From the NCBI GenBank assembly GCA_023398855.1, contig JAEWRS010000270.1, positions 1-28,688 of the forward strand: a DNA stretch of 28,688 nt, written 5' to 3'. Positions 1 through 7,137 of this stretch are shown one piece after another (position 1 is the stretch's first letter; each line of letters begins with the position of its first letter). Below the pieces are notes generated by a model that saw only the letters and a list, made by a program, of their open reading frames with translations, had not been told where the DNA came from and searched no databases. A program made the translations under genes and the position numbers. Source of the DNA: Bacillota bacterium (GTDB lineage Bacteria > Bacillota > Clostridia > Lachnospirales > Lachnospiraceae).

Positions 1-51
1 GGTATGTGCAGGAAGAACCCCCCGGACCGCTTAATAGAAAGAGGAGAAGCT

Positions 52-1101
52 ATGAGTTTAAGAATACCTTATGAAACGGTAAAAGAAACGGTAAAAAAGG
101 CTTTGATAAATGTGGGGCTTACCATGGAGCAGGCTGAGGTTTGTGCCGCCATTCATGCGCAGTCCAGTGCGGACGGAGTGGAGAGCCACGGACTGAACCG
201 GATCCCCCGTTTTGTGGAATATGTGCAAAAGGGCTGGGTAGATCCAAAAGGAGAGCCAGAGCTGACAGGAGCCAGGGGTGCGGTTGAGAATTATGATGGA
301 CATTTAGGGATCGGCATTACCAATGCTCTCTTTTGTGCGGACAGGGCTATGGAGCTTGCCAAGGAGCATGGGATTGGCTGTGTTGCATTACGCAATACCA
401 CACACTGGATGCGGGGCGGTACCTATGCATGGAAAATGGCGGAAGCCGGCTTTATGGGTATGAGCTGGATCAACACGGAAAGCTGTATGCCATTATGGGG
501 CAGCGATGAGCCAGGTGTAGGCAATAATCCTTTCTGCATTGCCATTCCAAGAGAAGATGGTCCTATTGTTCTTGATATGGCTATGAGCCAGTATGCCTAT
601 GGGAAACTGGGAGTTTACCGCCTTGCAGGTAAAAAACTTCCATTTCCCGGAGGATTTGACAAAGAAGGAATCTTAACAGATGATCCCGGAGTTATTGAAG
701 AGAGCCGGAGGATCTTGCCTACAGGGTATTGGAAAGGCAGCGGTATGGCTATTGCCCTGGATCTGGCGGCAGCTCTTATGGCAAATGGTAACAGCGGTTC
801 CGATTTAGATGAAGAAGGAAGAGGAAGCTGCACTGGCTGCTGTCAGATCTTCATTGCATACGATCCCTATCTTTTCGGGACAAAAGAGGAGATCCAGGAA
901 ATGCTTAACCGCAGGGTCGCTGCGGCTGACTCCAGTCATCCGGAGAGAGAAGGTGAACCGGTGACCTGTCCAGGAGAACGGACCATTGCAACCAGGGAAT
1001 ACAGCAAAAAAGAAGGTGTTTCCGTTGATGAGACTGTCTGGGCCCAGGTGGTAGCTATTTCAGAAGGCAGGCTGGATACAGAAGATATTGCAAGTAAATA
1101 A
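52..1101 (+). CDS. Malate/L-lactate dehydrogenase-family reductase (YiaK/Ldh2-like)
   Basis: A 349-residue NAD(P)H-dependent oxidoreductase of the Ldh2/YiaK fold, which reduces 2-keto acids; E. coli YiaK reduces 2,3-diketo-L-gulonate. The ATG at 52 is preferred to the upstream ATG at 4 because GAGGAG lies just before it and the protein then begins like the family (MSLRIPYETV). His46 in the block ESHGLNRIPRF matches the catalytic His of YiaK. The GVGNNPFCIAIP and KGSGMAIALDL blocks are also typical of the family. The next gene, 38 bp on, is a YhcH/YiaL-family protein, the same pair as yiaK-yiaL in E. coli, so a sugar-acid pathway is likely. The true substrate is unknown, and malate, lactate or ureidoglycolate-type substrates cannot be excluded. 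Confidence 0.85.
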   Translation: MSLRIPYETVKETVKKALINVGLTMEQAEVCAAIHAQSSADGVESHGLNRIPRFVEYVQKGWVDPKGEPELTGARGAVENYDGHLGIGITNALFCADRAMELAKEHGIGCVALRNTTHWMRGGTYAWKMAEAGFMGMSWINTESCMPLWGSDEPGVGNNPFCIAIPREDGPIVLDMAMSQYAYGKLGVYRLAGKKLPFPGGFDKEGILTDDPGVIEESRRILPTGYWKGSGMAIALDLAAALMANGNSGSDLDEEGRGSCTGCCQIFIAYDPYLFGTKEEIQEMLNRRVAAADSSHPEREGEPVTCPGERTIATREYSKKEGVSVDETVWAQVVAISEGRLDTEDIASK

Positions 1102-1139
1102 AAGTGACTGCTTCTATGAGGAGCAGAAGGGAGAAGCAC

Positions 1140-1592
1140 ATGTTTTTTGCTAATATTTCAATTGCAGAAAAATACGATTATCTGGAAGATAAGTTCCGTG
1201 CAGCTTATGAGTGGCTGAAAGAGACGGATATCGTTTCTTTACCGGCAGGAAGCTATCCTGTCAAAGGGGATATTGTGGTTGCTAGTGTACAGGACTACAC
1301 CACAGTTCCCCCTGATCAGGGAGTTTTTGAGACCCATGAGAAATATTTTGATATTCAGTACATGGTCTCAGGCAGGGAACAGTTCGGAGTATGTAAAAGG
1401 GACGGCTTGAAGGTAAAGGAGAAAATCCCGGAAAATGATGTGATCTTTTACGAGGAGCCTGAGTTTAGCGGCAGTGTTTTATTGGAAGAGGGAGATTTTA
1501 TCATAGTGGCACCGGAAGATGCCCATAAACCTCGCTGTGCAGCTGGAAAGCCTGCCCAGGTTAAAAAGGTTGTCATCAAGATAGCTCTTTAA
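1140..1592 (+). CDS. YhcH/YjgK/YiaL (NanQ) family protein, copy 1
   Basis: A 150-residue protein of the YhcH/YjgK/YiaL cupin family. One E. coli member, NanQ (YhcH), is described as a sialic-acid anomerase; the others are only linked to sugar-acid operons. It is recognised by the N-terminal FFANI start, the central block FDIQYMVSGREQFGV, the FYEEPEF segment and the C-terminal PEDAHKP motif followed by KKVVIKI. The start at 1140 follows GAAGGGAGAA and gives the usual family length; the earlier in-frame start at 1104 has no ribosome site. It is the last gene of the plus-strand unit that begins with the YiaK-like reductase. A second, divergent copy lies at 7134-7664 in another operon. The exact substrate cannot be read from the sequence. 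Confidence 0.88.
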   Translation: MFFANISIAEKYDYLEDKFRAAYEWLKETDIVSLPAGSYPVKGDIVVASVQDYTTVPPDQGVFETHEKYFDIQYMVSGREQFGVCKRDGLKVKEKIPENDVIFYEEPEFSGSVLLEEGDFIIVAPEDAHKPRCAAGKPAQVKKVVIKIAL

Positions 1593-1602
1593 ATTAAAAA
1601 TA

Positions 1603-1633
1603 TGTCCGGCTCAGGAAAAGTCCTGGCCGGACA
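1603..1633 (-). terminator. Terminator for the minus-strand GntR gene, shared 3' end
   Basis: TGTCCGGC-TCAGGA, loop AAAG, TCCTG-GCCGGACA forms a long stem. Read on the minus strand it is followed by TATTTTTAATTT, so it best serves the GntR gene at 1641-2288. The plus strand lacks a good T run after the stem, but the hairpin may still help end the convergent YiaK/YhcH transcript. Confidence 0.75.
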
Positions 1634-1640
1634 GAGAATA

Positions 1641-2288
1641 TTATATGAGATTCATCTTTAAAGGCATCATGAGATGAGAGATGAGGGCCTGATAGGCCTG
1701 GCTGCCTTCTCTCTGTTTTAAATATCCGTAAAACGCAGAATGCTCGTCATAGGTAGACTGGGCACGGCCTGTGATTGACAGGGCATTGGCTGTAGTCAGA
1801 TGGATCGTATAGAGAAGACGCTGGAACAGATGATTGAATTCATTGTTTTCAGAGAAGTGGACCAATAGCATGTGAAACTGATGGTCTTCTTCCGTAAAAG
1901 ATTCAGGGAAGTTCTTGGAAGAAAGAGCCTCTTTTTGCCTTGCTAAAGATTCTTCCATATCCTTTAATAGCTTTTGGAACCGTGTTTCATCTTCACAGCC
2001 AGCGGCCAGATGGACACAAAAACCTTCGATGGCGCAGCGGACCTCTATGGATTCTTTCATGGTTTCCTTGTCCAGGCGTCTGATCATAAACCCTCTGCTT
2101 GGAATGATGGTAATATAGCCTTCCTGAGATAAATATTGAAGGGCTTCCCGCAGTGGGGTCCTGGAAATGCCCAGTTCCTTTGCCAGCCTGGTTTCCGAAT
2201 ACAAAACCTCTGAGTCAAGGGATTTGGATAGGATCTGCTCTTTAATTGTATGATAAGCCTGAAATTGCAGGGAACCGGTATCGTTCAT
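1641..2288 (-). CDS. GntR-family regulator, FCD (FadR) subfamily
   Basis: A 215-residue transcription factor. Residues about 10-75 are a winged helix-turn-helix (ETRLAKELGISRTPLREALQ, then a wing ending RGFMIRRL). Residues about 80-215 are an all-helical FCD ligand domain. The metal-binding set of FCD proteins seems intact: the D/H pair in EEDHQFHMLLVHFSENN, a later His in YDEHSAFYGYL and a final His in ISHLM. Such domains usually bind small carboxylic acids. It is divergent from the cyclase-aldolase-dehydrogenase operon beginning at 2536, whose promoter holds a palindrome of FCD-operator type, so it is the likely local repressor. The start is supported by AGGAGTATCCC before ATG. The effector is unknown; a sugar acid or its breakdown product is a reasonable guess. 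Confidence 0.9.
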   Translation of the reverse strand: MNDTGSLQFQAYHTIKEQILSKSLDSEVLYSETRLAKELGISRTPLREALQYLSQEGYITIIPSRGFMIRRLDKETMKESIEVRCAIEGFCVHLAAGCEDETRFQKLLKDMEESLARQKEALSSKNFPESFTEEDHQFHMLLVHFSENNEFNHLFQRLLYTIHLTTANALSITGRAQSTYDEHSAFYGYLKQREGSQAYQALISHLMMPLKMNLI

Positions 2289-2315
2289 GGGATACTCCTG
2301 TCGCTTTTAGTAGTA

Positions 2316-2332
2316 CCAGACTATATGTCTGG
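2316..2332. promoter_or_regulatory. Inverted repeat in the GntR leader
   Basis: CCAGAC-TATAT-GTCTGG, a 6-bp perfect dyad, lies between the predicted minus-strand transcription start and the GntR start codon. It may be an autoregulatory operator or just a leader hairpin; it does not match the 2399-2412 palindrome closely. Confidence 0.35.
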
Positions 2333-2352
2333 CTGTGCGCGTTATGGAACAT

Positions 2353-2381
2353 ATCATACCTGAAAAGAACGGTGAAGTCAA
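2353..2381 (-). promoter_or_regulatory. Sigma-A-type promoter for the GntR gene
   Basis: On the minus strand TTGACT (2381-2376) and TATGAT (2358-2353) are separated by 17 bp. This places the start of transcription about 60 nt upstream of the GntR ATG. Confidence 0.7.
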
Positions 2382-2391
2382 TAAAAAAAGA

Positions 2392-2421
2392 TTGACCGGT
2401 ATACCGGTATACTGATATAAT
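2392..2421 (+). promoter_or_regulatory. Operon promoter with embedded GntR-type operator
   Basis: TTGACC (2392-2397) and TATAAT (2416-2421) are spaced by 18 bp. The spacer contains the perfect 14-bp palindrome GTATACCGGTATAC at 2399-2412, which also reads as two tandem copies of ACCGGTAT. FCD-type GntR proteins bind short palindromes of this GT-N-AC kind, so a regulator bound here would block RNA polymerase directly. The promoter faces the cyclase gene at 2536; the leader is about 105 nt. Confidence 0.75.
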
Positions 2422-2466
2422 GGATTAAGGCAGAGTGGAAGTAAAACACGGAAGCTCTTGTGATTG

Positions 2467-2492
2467 TGAATCAGGAGTGCATGCTTGATTCA
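2467..2492 (+). other. Leader hairpin upstream of the cyclase gene
   Basis: TGAATCA and TGATTCA form a 7-bp stem with a 12-nt loop in the untranslated leader of the operon. There is no T run, so it is not a terminator. Function unknown. Confidence 0.3.
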
Positions 2493-2535
2493 TTTGTTTG
2501 GAAAATAAATTATTTTTAATTCAGGAGGTATTATA

Positions 2536-3225
2536 ATGAGTGCATACGAACTGGGAAATGGGTTAAGAGTCATTGATTTAACAAAGCAGCTGGATCCGGA
2601 AACCGAGTCAAGACGTTGTCATTTATTCCGTTTTAACACAGGTGGTCCCATCCCGGATTTTCATACCATTATGGACTTGACCAGCCATTTGGGAACTCAT
2701 GTGGAGTGTCCATATCACCACAATGACAACTGGACTGACGTACAGGGCCTTCCTATCAGTACCTTCATGGGACGTGCTATTTATGTGAACATCACCCATA
2801 TGGAACCCAACGGAAAAATAAAAGGTGAAGATCTGGAGAAGGCCTGTGGAGACCGGATCAAAGAAGGGGACATTGTTATCCTGGATTCTCCCCGGAAGAT
2901 TCCTCCATTTACCCCTGCCTCCAACACTTCTGAAGATGAACGCCTTTTTATCTGCCGGGAGACAGCAGAATGGTTAAAAGCGAAGAAGGTAAAATGTGTT
3001 GGTTTTGGAGACGGAGTTTCTATTGAGAGCAATAATGAGGATGTATGTGCATTCCATGATGTTCTCATGGAGGTTAATGTGGTATTTTTGGAGGTGCTAA
3101 AGAATTTAGAAGAGCTTACCACTGACACATTCTTCATGTCTTATGCCCCCATTCCCATCAAGGGACTGGATTCTTGTCCGATCCGTGCTTATGCCATTGA
3201 GGGACTTGGGGAATTCTCAAAATAA
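2536..3225 (+). CDS. Cyclase-family metal-dependent hydrolase (kynurenine formamidase-like fold)
   Basis: A 229-residue member of the cyclase family (PF04199), whose members include arylformamidases and isatin hydrolase that use a divalent metal to open amides or lactams. The metal-binding motif is present as HLGTHVECPYH, with His51, His55, Glu57 and His61. The usual family pattern is HxGTHxDxPxH, so Glu replaces the common Asp. AGGAGG lies 7 bases before the ATG. It is the first gene behind the operator-bearing promoter at 2392-2421 and is followed 15 bp later by a ketopantoate-reductase-like gene. In a sugar-acid or keto-acid operon it could hydrolyse a lactone, lactam or amide intermediate; that is inference. 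The fold assignment is firm, the substrate is not. Confidence 0.85.
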   Translation: MSAYELGNGLRVIDLTKQLDPETESRRCHLFRFNTGGPIPDFHTIMDLTSHLGTHVECPYHHNDNWTDVQGLPISTFMGRAIYVNITHMEPNGKIKGEDLEKACGDRIKEGDIVILDSPRKIPPFTPASNTSEDERLFICRETAEWLKAKKVKCVGFGDGVSIESNNEDVCAFHDVLMEVNVVFLEVLKNLEELTTDTFFMSYAPIPIKGLDSCPIRAYAIEGLGEFSK

Positions 3226-3240
3226 CAGAGGGTGATATCT

Positions 3241-4155
3241 ATGAAAATTGCAGTCATAGGGGCAGGAGCCATGGGTTCTATCTATGGTGCTCATTTGTCC
3301 CTAAACAATGAAGTATATATGGTGGATACGGCGCCTGCTGTTGTGGATCATATAAAAAGAGAAGGAATCCTGCTTTTAGAAAACAATGAGGAGCATATGT
3401 ACCGTCCCAATGCTGTTACTTCCACAACCGGCATAGGACCTGTGGATCTTGTGCTGTTGTTCGTGAAGTCCCTTTATTCCCAAGGCGCTTTAAAAGCAAA
3501 CAAAGGCCTCATTGGTTCAGAAACCTATGTGATGACTTTGCAGAACGGTTCCGGCCATGAGGATATCCTGGAGGAGTTTGTTGCCAGGGACCGCATGATC
3601 ATAGGCACCACCGAAGACAATGGCTCAGTTTTAGGACTTGGCCATGTAAAAAGAGGCGGTAAAGGAAACACCAATGTAGGCATGCTGACAGAAGATAAGA
3701 AGCTGTTTCTTCCAAAGCTGAAAAAAGCCTTTGAATGCTGTGGATTTACGGTAAATATCCATTCCAATATCCAACAGCTTATCTGGGACAAGCTGTTTAC
3801 CAACGTATCATTGAGCGTTGTCACAGGTATTCTTCAGGTGGATATGGGATATATTGCAGCCAATGAACACGCATGGAATATGACCGCCCGTCTGATCCGT
3901 GAGGCAGCTGCCGTTGCCCGGGGCCTGGGTCTTCATGCTGATGAGGAGGAGATTCTGGAAAAGGTGAGAAAAACCTCGGAAATGTCTCCTAATGGCTGCA
4001 CTTCCATCCGGGCAGATTTACAAAACGGACGGAAAACAGAGGTTGATACGATTAGCGGCTCCGTAGTGCGCGCTGCAGGGAAATGCGGCATTCCGGTACC
4101 GACCCACGAATTTGTAGTGGAAACAGTACACGCGATGGAAGACAAGAGCCGGTAA
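3241..4155 (+). CDS. 2-dehydropantoate 2-reductase family protein (PanE/ApbA-like)
   Basis: A 304-residue NADPH-dependent ketoacid reductase. The N-terminus is a Rossmann fold with the GAGAMGSIYGA loop, and the second half is the helical ApbA_C domain. Lys184 and Asn188 in WDKLFTNVS match the catalytic Lys and substrate-binding Asn of ketopantoate reductase. I chose the ATG at 3241 over the in-frame GTG at 3232 because GAGGGTG stands at the right distance and the protein then begins directly with the beta strand MKIAVIG. The neighbours are not pantothenate genes, so it probably acts on another branched or sugar-derived 2-keto acid and is not housekeeping panE. The following gene starts 164 bp downstream, the longest gap in this operon. 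Confidence 0.87.
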   Translation: MKIAVIGAGAMGSIYGAHLSLNNEVYMVDTAPAVVDHIKREGILLLENNEEHMYRPNAVTSTTGIGPVDLVLLFVKSLYSQGALKANKGLIGSETYVMTLQNGSGHEDILEEFVARDRMIIGTTEDNGSVLGLGHVKRGGKGNTNVGMLTEDKKLFLPKLKKAFECCGFTVNIHSNIQQLIWDKLFTNVSLSVVTGILQVDMGYIAANEHAWNMTARLIREAAAVARGLGLHADEEEILEKVRKTSEMSPNGCTSIRADLQNGRKTEVDTISGSVVRAAGKCGIPVPTHEFVVETVHAMEDKSR

Positions 4156-4168
4156 CTGGATATAGCAT

Positions 4169-4232
4169 GAGGCTGGTTTCCTGCCGCAGGAAGTATAGGC
4201 TGCCGGATACCTGCCTCTTGTTCTTTTATTTT
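4169..4232 (+). other. Intercistronic hairpin, possible weak attenuator
   Basis: GAGGC (4169-4173) and GCCTC (4213-4217) enclose a smaller TTTCCT/AGGAAG stem, and a T-rich stretch (TTGTTCTTTTATTTT) follows. This could reduce transcription between the PanE-like and aldolase genes. The stems are short, so confidence is low. Confidence 0.35.
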
Positions 4233-4319
4233 AAAATGTAAAGACAAGCCAGGACCAAGGTTTTCTGGATTATGGGATTTGAACAGGGGAACGATTGATC
4301 ATAAGGGGGTTTACAAATC

Positions 4320-5195
4320 ATGAAAAAAATATATGTTGCATCCATAACACCTTTCCATGAGGAAGGCACTATCAATGAATCTGCCGCAAGGCAGCTCTGG
4401 GAAAGAAATCTATCAGAAGGGGCAGATGGATTCTTTATTGGGGGAAGCTCAGGGGAATGCTTTTTACTGAACAGGGAGGAACGGGTCCGTTCCTTTGAAT
4501 TGGCTTCTGAATATGTGGACCGCGCTGACATATTTGCCCATGTGGGGGCCATCAGCACAGAGGAAGCAGTTTATTATGCCAAGGAGGCAAAGGCCATGGG
4601 TATCCGGAATATTGCGGCAACCCCACCTTTGTATTTCGGATTTTCTCAAAAGGAGATTGCCGGTTATTATTATGATATCTCCCAGGCAGTGGGACAGCCG
4701 GTTCTTTATTATAACATCCCATCAAGTACTCACAGGGAGCTCCAGCTTTCCCATCCGGATATCCAGGCGCTTTTAAAATCCGGTGCCATTGGTTCCGTAA
4801 AGCACACCAACTTAAATCTGCTTGAAATGGAGCGGATGAGAAATATAAATCCTGATATAACGTGCTACGGAGGCTTTGAAAGCTGTATGGTTGCATTTCT
4901 TGCTTTTGGCTGTGAAGGATTTATCGGCAGCAGCTTTAATTTTATGCTGCCTCAGTTTAAGCGTATCATGGAACTTTATCTGGATGGAAAAGAAGAAGAG
5001 GCCAGAATTCTCCAGTCCAAATCCAATAATATTCTGGATGTGCTCCTGAAGAATGGACTTTGTGCAAATCTGAAGTACATCGTTTCCAGTCAGGGCATAC
5101 CGGCAGGAGCCGTGAGAAAACCTATGCTGCCTCTGACGGAGGACAAGAAGGCTGAGATGGACCAGGTCCTGAAACAGTACTTAGAGATTCACTAG
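4320..5195 (+). CDS. DapA/NanA-superfamily aldolase (N-acetylneuraminate-lyase-like)
   Basis: A 291-residue class I (Schiff-base) aldolase of the DHDPS/NAL superfamily. Catalytic Lys161 is in GSVKHTNLN and the paired Tyr131 is in LYYNIPSSTH. The substrate carboxylate loop reads GGSSGE (residues 41-46), closer to the GGS(T)GE of sialic-acid and sugar-acid lyases than to the GTTGE of dihydrodipicolinate synthase. It is therefore more likely to cleave or form a 2-keto-3-deoxy sugar acid than to make lysine. AAGGGGGT precedes the ATG. It lies between a ketoacid reductase and an alcohol dehydrogenase in one operon, as expected when an aldolase splits a keto-deoxy acid and the aldehyde and pyruvate are then reduced. 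The sugar is not identified. Confidence 0.87.
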   Translation: MKKIYVASITPFHEEGTINESAARQLWERNLSEGADGFFIGGSSGECFLLNREERVRSFELASEYVDRADIFAHVGAISTEEAVYYAKEAKAMGIRNIAATPPLYFGFSQKEIAGYYYDISQAVGQPVLYYNIPSSTHRELQLSHPDIQALLKSGAIGSVKHTNLNLLEMERMRNINPDITCYGGFESCMVAFLAFGCEGFIGSSFNFMLPQFKRIMELYLDGKEEEARILQSKSNNILDVLLKNGLCANLKYIVSSQGIPAGAVRKPMLPLTEDKKAEMDQVLKQYLEIH

Positions 5196-5254
5196 TATGA
5201 TAGTATACGGTTGCTGGTATCAGGTTTTAGAACAGTAAAGGAGATATTAGACTT

Positions 5255-6277
5255 ATGAAAGCGGTACAAATTGTAAAGCCCTATGAATTGAAGGTCATTG
5301 ATGTAGAAATGCCGGTCATTGATGATAAGAATAATGTGTTGATCAAAATGACTGCAGCGGGAATCTGCGGTTCTGATGTAGGCATTTATCATGGAACCAA
5401 TGCAGCAGCTACTTATCCCAGAATTATTGGTCATGAAATGGTAGGAAGGGTGGCGGAAACCGGACCTTCTGTTACCAATTTAAAAGTCGGTGACAGGGTG
5501 ATCATCAATCAGGTAACAAGCTGCGGCCATTGCTATCCCTGCAGCATAGGACGCGGCAATGTCTGTGACCATCTGGCAGTGCGCGGCGTTCACATTGACG
5601 GCGGTTACCGTGAATACATGACTGTACCTGAGTCAGACTGTTACATTCTGCCGGATTCTCTTTCTGATGAGGATGCTGTTATGATTGAGCCTGCCACCAT
5701 TGGCATCCAATCCTGCACCCGTGCGGAACTGAAAAAGGATGACATGCTTTTGATCTATGGATCCGGTGCTCTTGGAAGTTCTATTTTAAAGACAGCCCGT
5801 TTGATTTGTGATCATATTATTGTTGCGGACATTCAGGATGATAAGCTGGAGACGGCCAAAGAGAATGGAGCTGCTTATACGATTAACACCTTAAAGGAAG
5901 ACTTACAGGAAAAGGTGAAGGAGTATACCCACATGAGAGGGGCAACAGTTTCCATTGATGCTGTCTGCAACAAGGATTCCCTGATCCAGCTTCTTCAGGC
6001 TACGGGAAATGCCGGACGGGTCATGACCATGGGCTTTTCCACCTCTCCTACGGAGATCACCCAGTTTGCCGTCACATCTAAGGAACTGGATGTAAGAGGC
6101 TCCCGTCTGCAGAATAAAATGTTTGGAAAAGCAATTGAGCTGATTCATGAGGGGAAACTGGACTTAAGTGGTTCTGTATCCCACACTTTTCCGCTGATTA
6201 AGGCCCAGGAAGCATTTGATTTGGTGGACAGCCATGATCCATCCATCCGAAAAATCGTTCTGACCTTTGATTTTTAA
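5255..6277 (+). CDS. Zinc-dependent medium-chain alcohol/polyol dehydrogenase
   Basis: A 340-residue medium-chain dehydrogenase. Cys38 and the His60-Glu61 pair in GHEMVG form the catalytic zinc site. Cys90, Cys93, Cys96 and Cys104 (CGHCYPCSIGRGNVC) bind the structural zinc. The NAD(P) loop is YGSGALGSS. The arrangement, including the GVHIDGGYREYM segment, is like RspB, L-galactonate 5-dehydrogenase and related sugar-acid dehydrogenases. AAAGGAGATAT precedes the start. It is the last gene of the operon begun at 2536 and ends just before a strong terminator. It probably oxidises or reduces a sugar-acid hydroxyl; the substrate cannot be told from the sequence. Confidence 0.88.
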   Translation: MKAVQIVKPYELKVIDVEMPVIDDKNNVLIKMTAAGICGSDVGIYHGTNAAATYPRIIGHEMVGRVAETGPSVTNLKVGDRVIINQVTSCGHCYPCSIGRGNVCDHLAVRGVHIDGGYREYMTVPESDCYILPDSLSDEDAVMIEPATIGIQSCTRAELKKDDMLLIYGSGALGSSILKTARLICDHIIVADIQDDKLETAKENGAAYTINTLKEDLQEKVKEYTHMRGATVSIDAVCNKDSLIQLLQATGNAGRVMTMGFSTSPTEITQFAVTSKELDVRGSRLQNKMFGKAIELIHEGKLDLSGSVSHTFPLIKAQEAFDLVDSHDPSIRKIVLTFDF

Positions 6278-6287
6278 TAGATAAATG

Positions 6288-6336
6288 AAAAAGCAGTTCC
6301 TCCTGTACATTAAAACAGAAGGAACCGCTTTTTTTT
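6288..6336. terminator. Bidirectional terminator shared by two convergent operons
   Basis: AAAAAGCaGTTCCTcCTGT and ACAGaAGGAACcGCTTTTTTTT form a long stem with A and T tracts on the two sides, so it works on both strands. It ends the cyclase-to-dehydrogenase operon. On the minus strand, the arm at 6313-6336 also encodes the last residues of the M28 peptidase (KKKRFLLF), whose stop lies in the loop at 6310-6312. Confidence 0.9.
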
Positions 6337-7137
6337 ATTTTCGGGAGCATGCAGCGCATCCATAAGATAATCATAAATGCGTGTCATTGCTTCCGGATCT
6401 ACCCATTCAAGAGAGTCTCGGTAGCCCCCGTGCATGGTGGTTGACACATCCATCTGGCTGAGGATCATGTCAAACTCCGGGGGATGTCCCAGTAATCCGC
6501 TGCCTAAGCTGGAAAGAGCCTTTAGGTATTGGATATCCCACCGGGGAATAGAAGCAATGCTGATTGCAGGAATGCGCAGCCCGGAAAAAGAGGCTTCATC
6601 ACTTTGGGGTAAATATTTTACCAGAAGGCCATTGTGGGATTCCAGGATTTTCTGATCACAGAATGAGCGTACAGAAGCCTTCTTTGCATTTCCCCTGTCG
6701 TAGACTGCAACACTGTCCCCGTAACCGCATACATCCAGATTAATTACACCGGTTATGGCCTGCCGGTCCATTTGACTCACGTAATAACGGCTTCCTGTAT
6801 TGCCGGCTTCTTCACCGTCAAAAAATGCGAAACGGGCTGGTAAGCCTTCCGCGATGAGATTTCTGGCCAGGGCAATCAGGATGCAAAGAGCAGCAGCGTT
6901 ATCATTGGCCCCAAAGCTTCCGGCAACAGCATCGTAATGGGCACAGAACAAAAGGCTGGGCTCTTGGCATTCCGGAGAGATCAGATAATTGACCACTCCT
7001 CTGGGCGTTTTGGCTGAGGGTTCTTCCTCCTGGCGCTGAAAAACCAGGCCTTCCTGCTTTAAGACCTTTTCCAGGGCCATTCGGCGCAGATCAGGATCTT
7101 TTTGGGAAAGCTCATTTAAATACTGTTCCAGAATCAT
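6310..7137 (-). CDS. M28-family zinc aminopeptidase-like protein
   Basis: A 275-residue predicted metallo-peptidase of the M28 family. The metal and catalytic motifs appear in order: CAHYDAV (His67, Asp69), GANDNAA (bridging Asp79), FFDGEEAG (Glu109/Glu110), LDVCGYGD (Asp135 or Asp141) and a C-terminal MHGGYRDS His. I see no signal peptide or membrane segment, so it is probably cytoplasmic. It starts at an ATGA overlap with the YhcH-family gene upstream and has GGGGGAGGG before the ATG, so translation is coupled. It is the last gene of the GntR-SDR-YhcH operon. An amidohydrolase-type role on an acylated or peptidyl sugar would fit that setting, but that is inference. Its last residues are encoded by the terminator hairpin. 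Confidence 0.85.
   Translation of the reverse strand: MILEQYLNELSQKDPDLRRMALEKVLKQEGLVFQRQEEEPSAKTPRGVVNYLISPECQEPSLLFCAHYDAVAGSFGANDNAAALCILIALARNLIAEGLPARFAFFDGEEAGNTGSRYYVSQMDRQAITGVINLDVCGYGDSVAVYDRGNAKKASVRSFCDQKILESHNGLLVKYLPQSDEASFSGLRIPAISIASIPRWDIQYLKALSSLGSGLLGHPPEFDMILSQMDVSTTMHGGYRDSLEWVDPEAMTRIYDYLMDALHAPENKKKRFLLF

Noticed and set aside
2-34. Possible end of an upstream gene reading to a TAA at 32-34
   Set aside because: Only about ten codons are visible, too few to call a gene.
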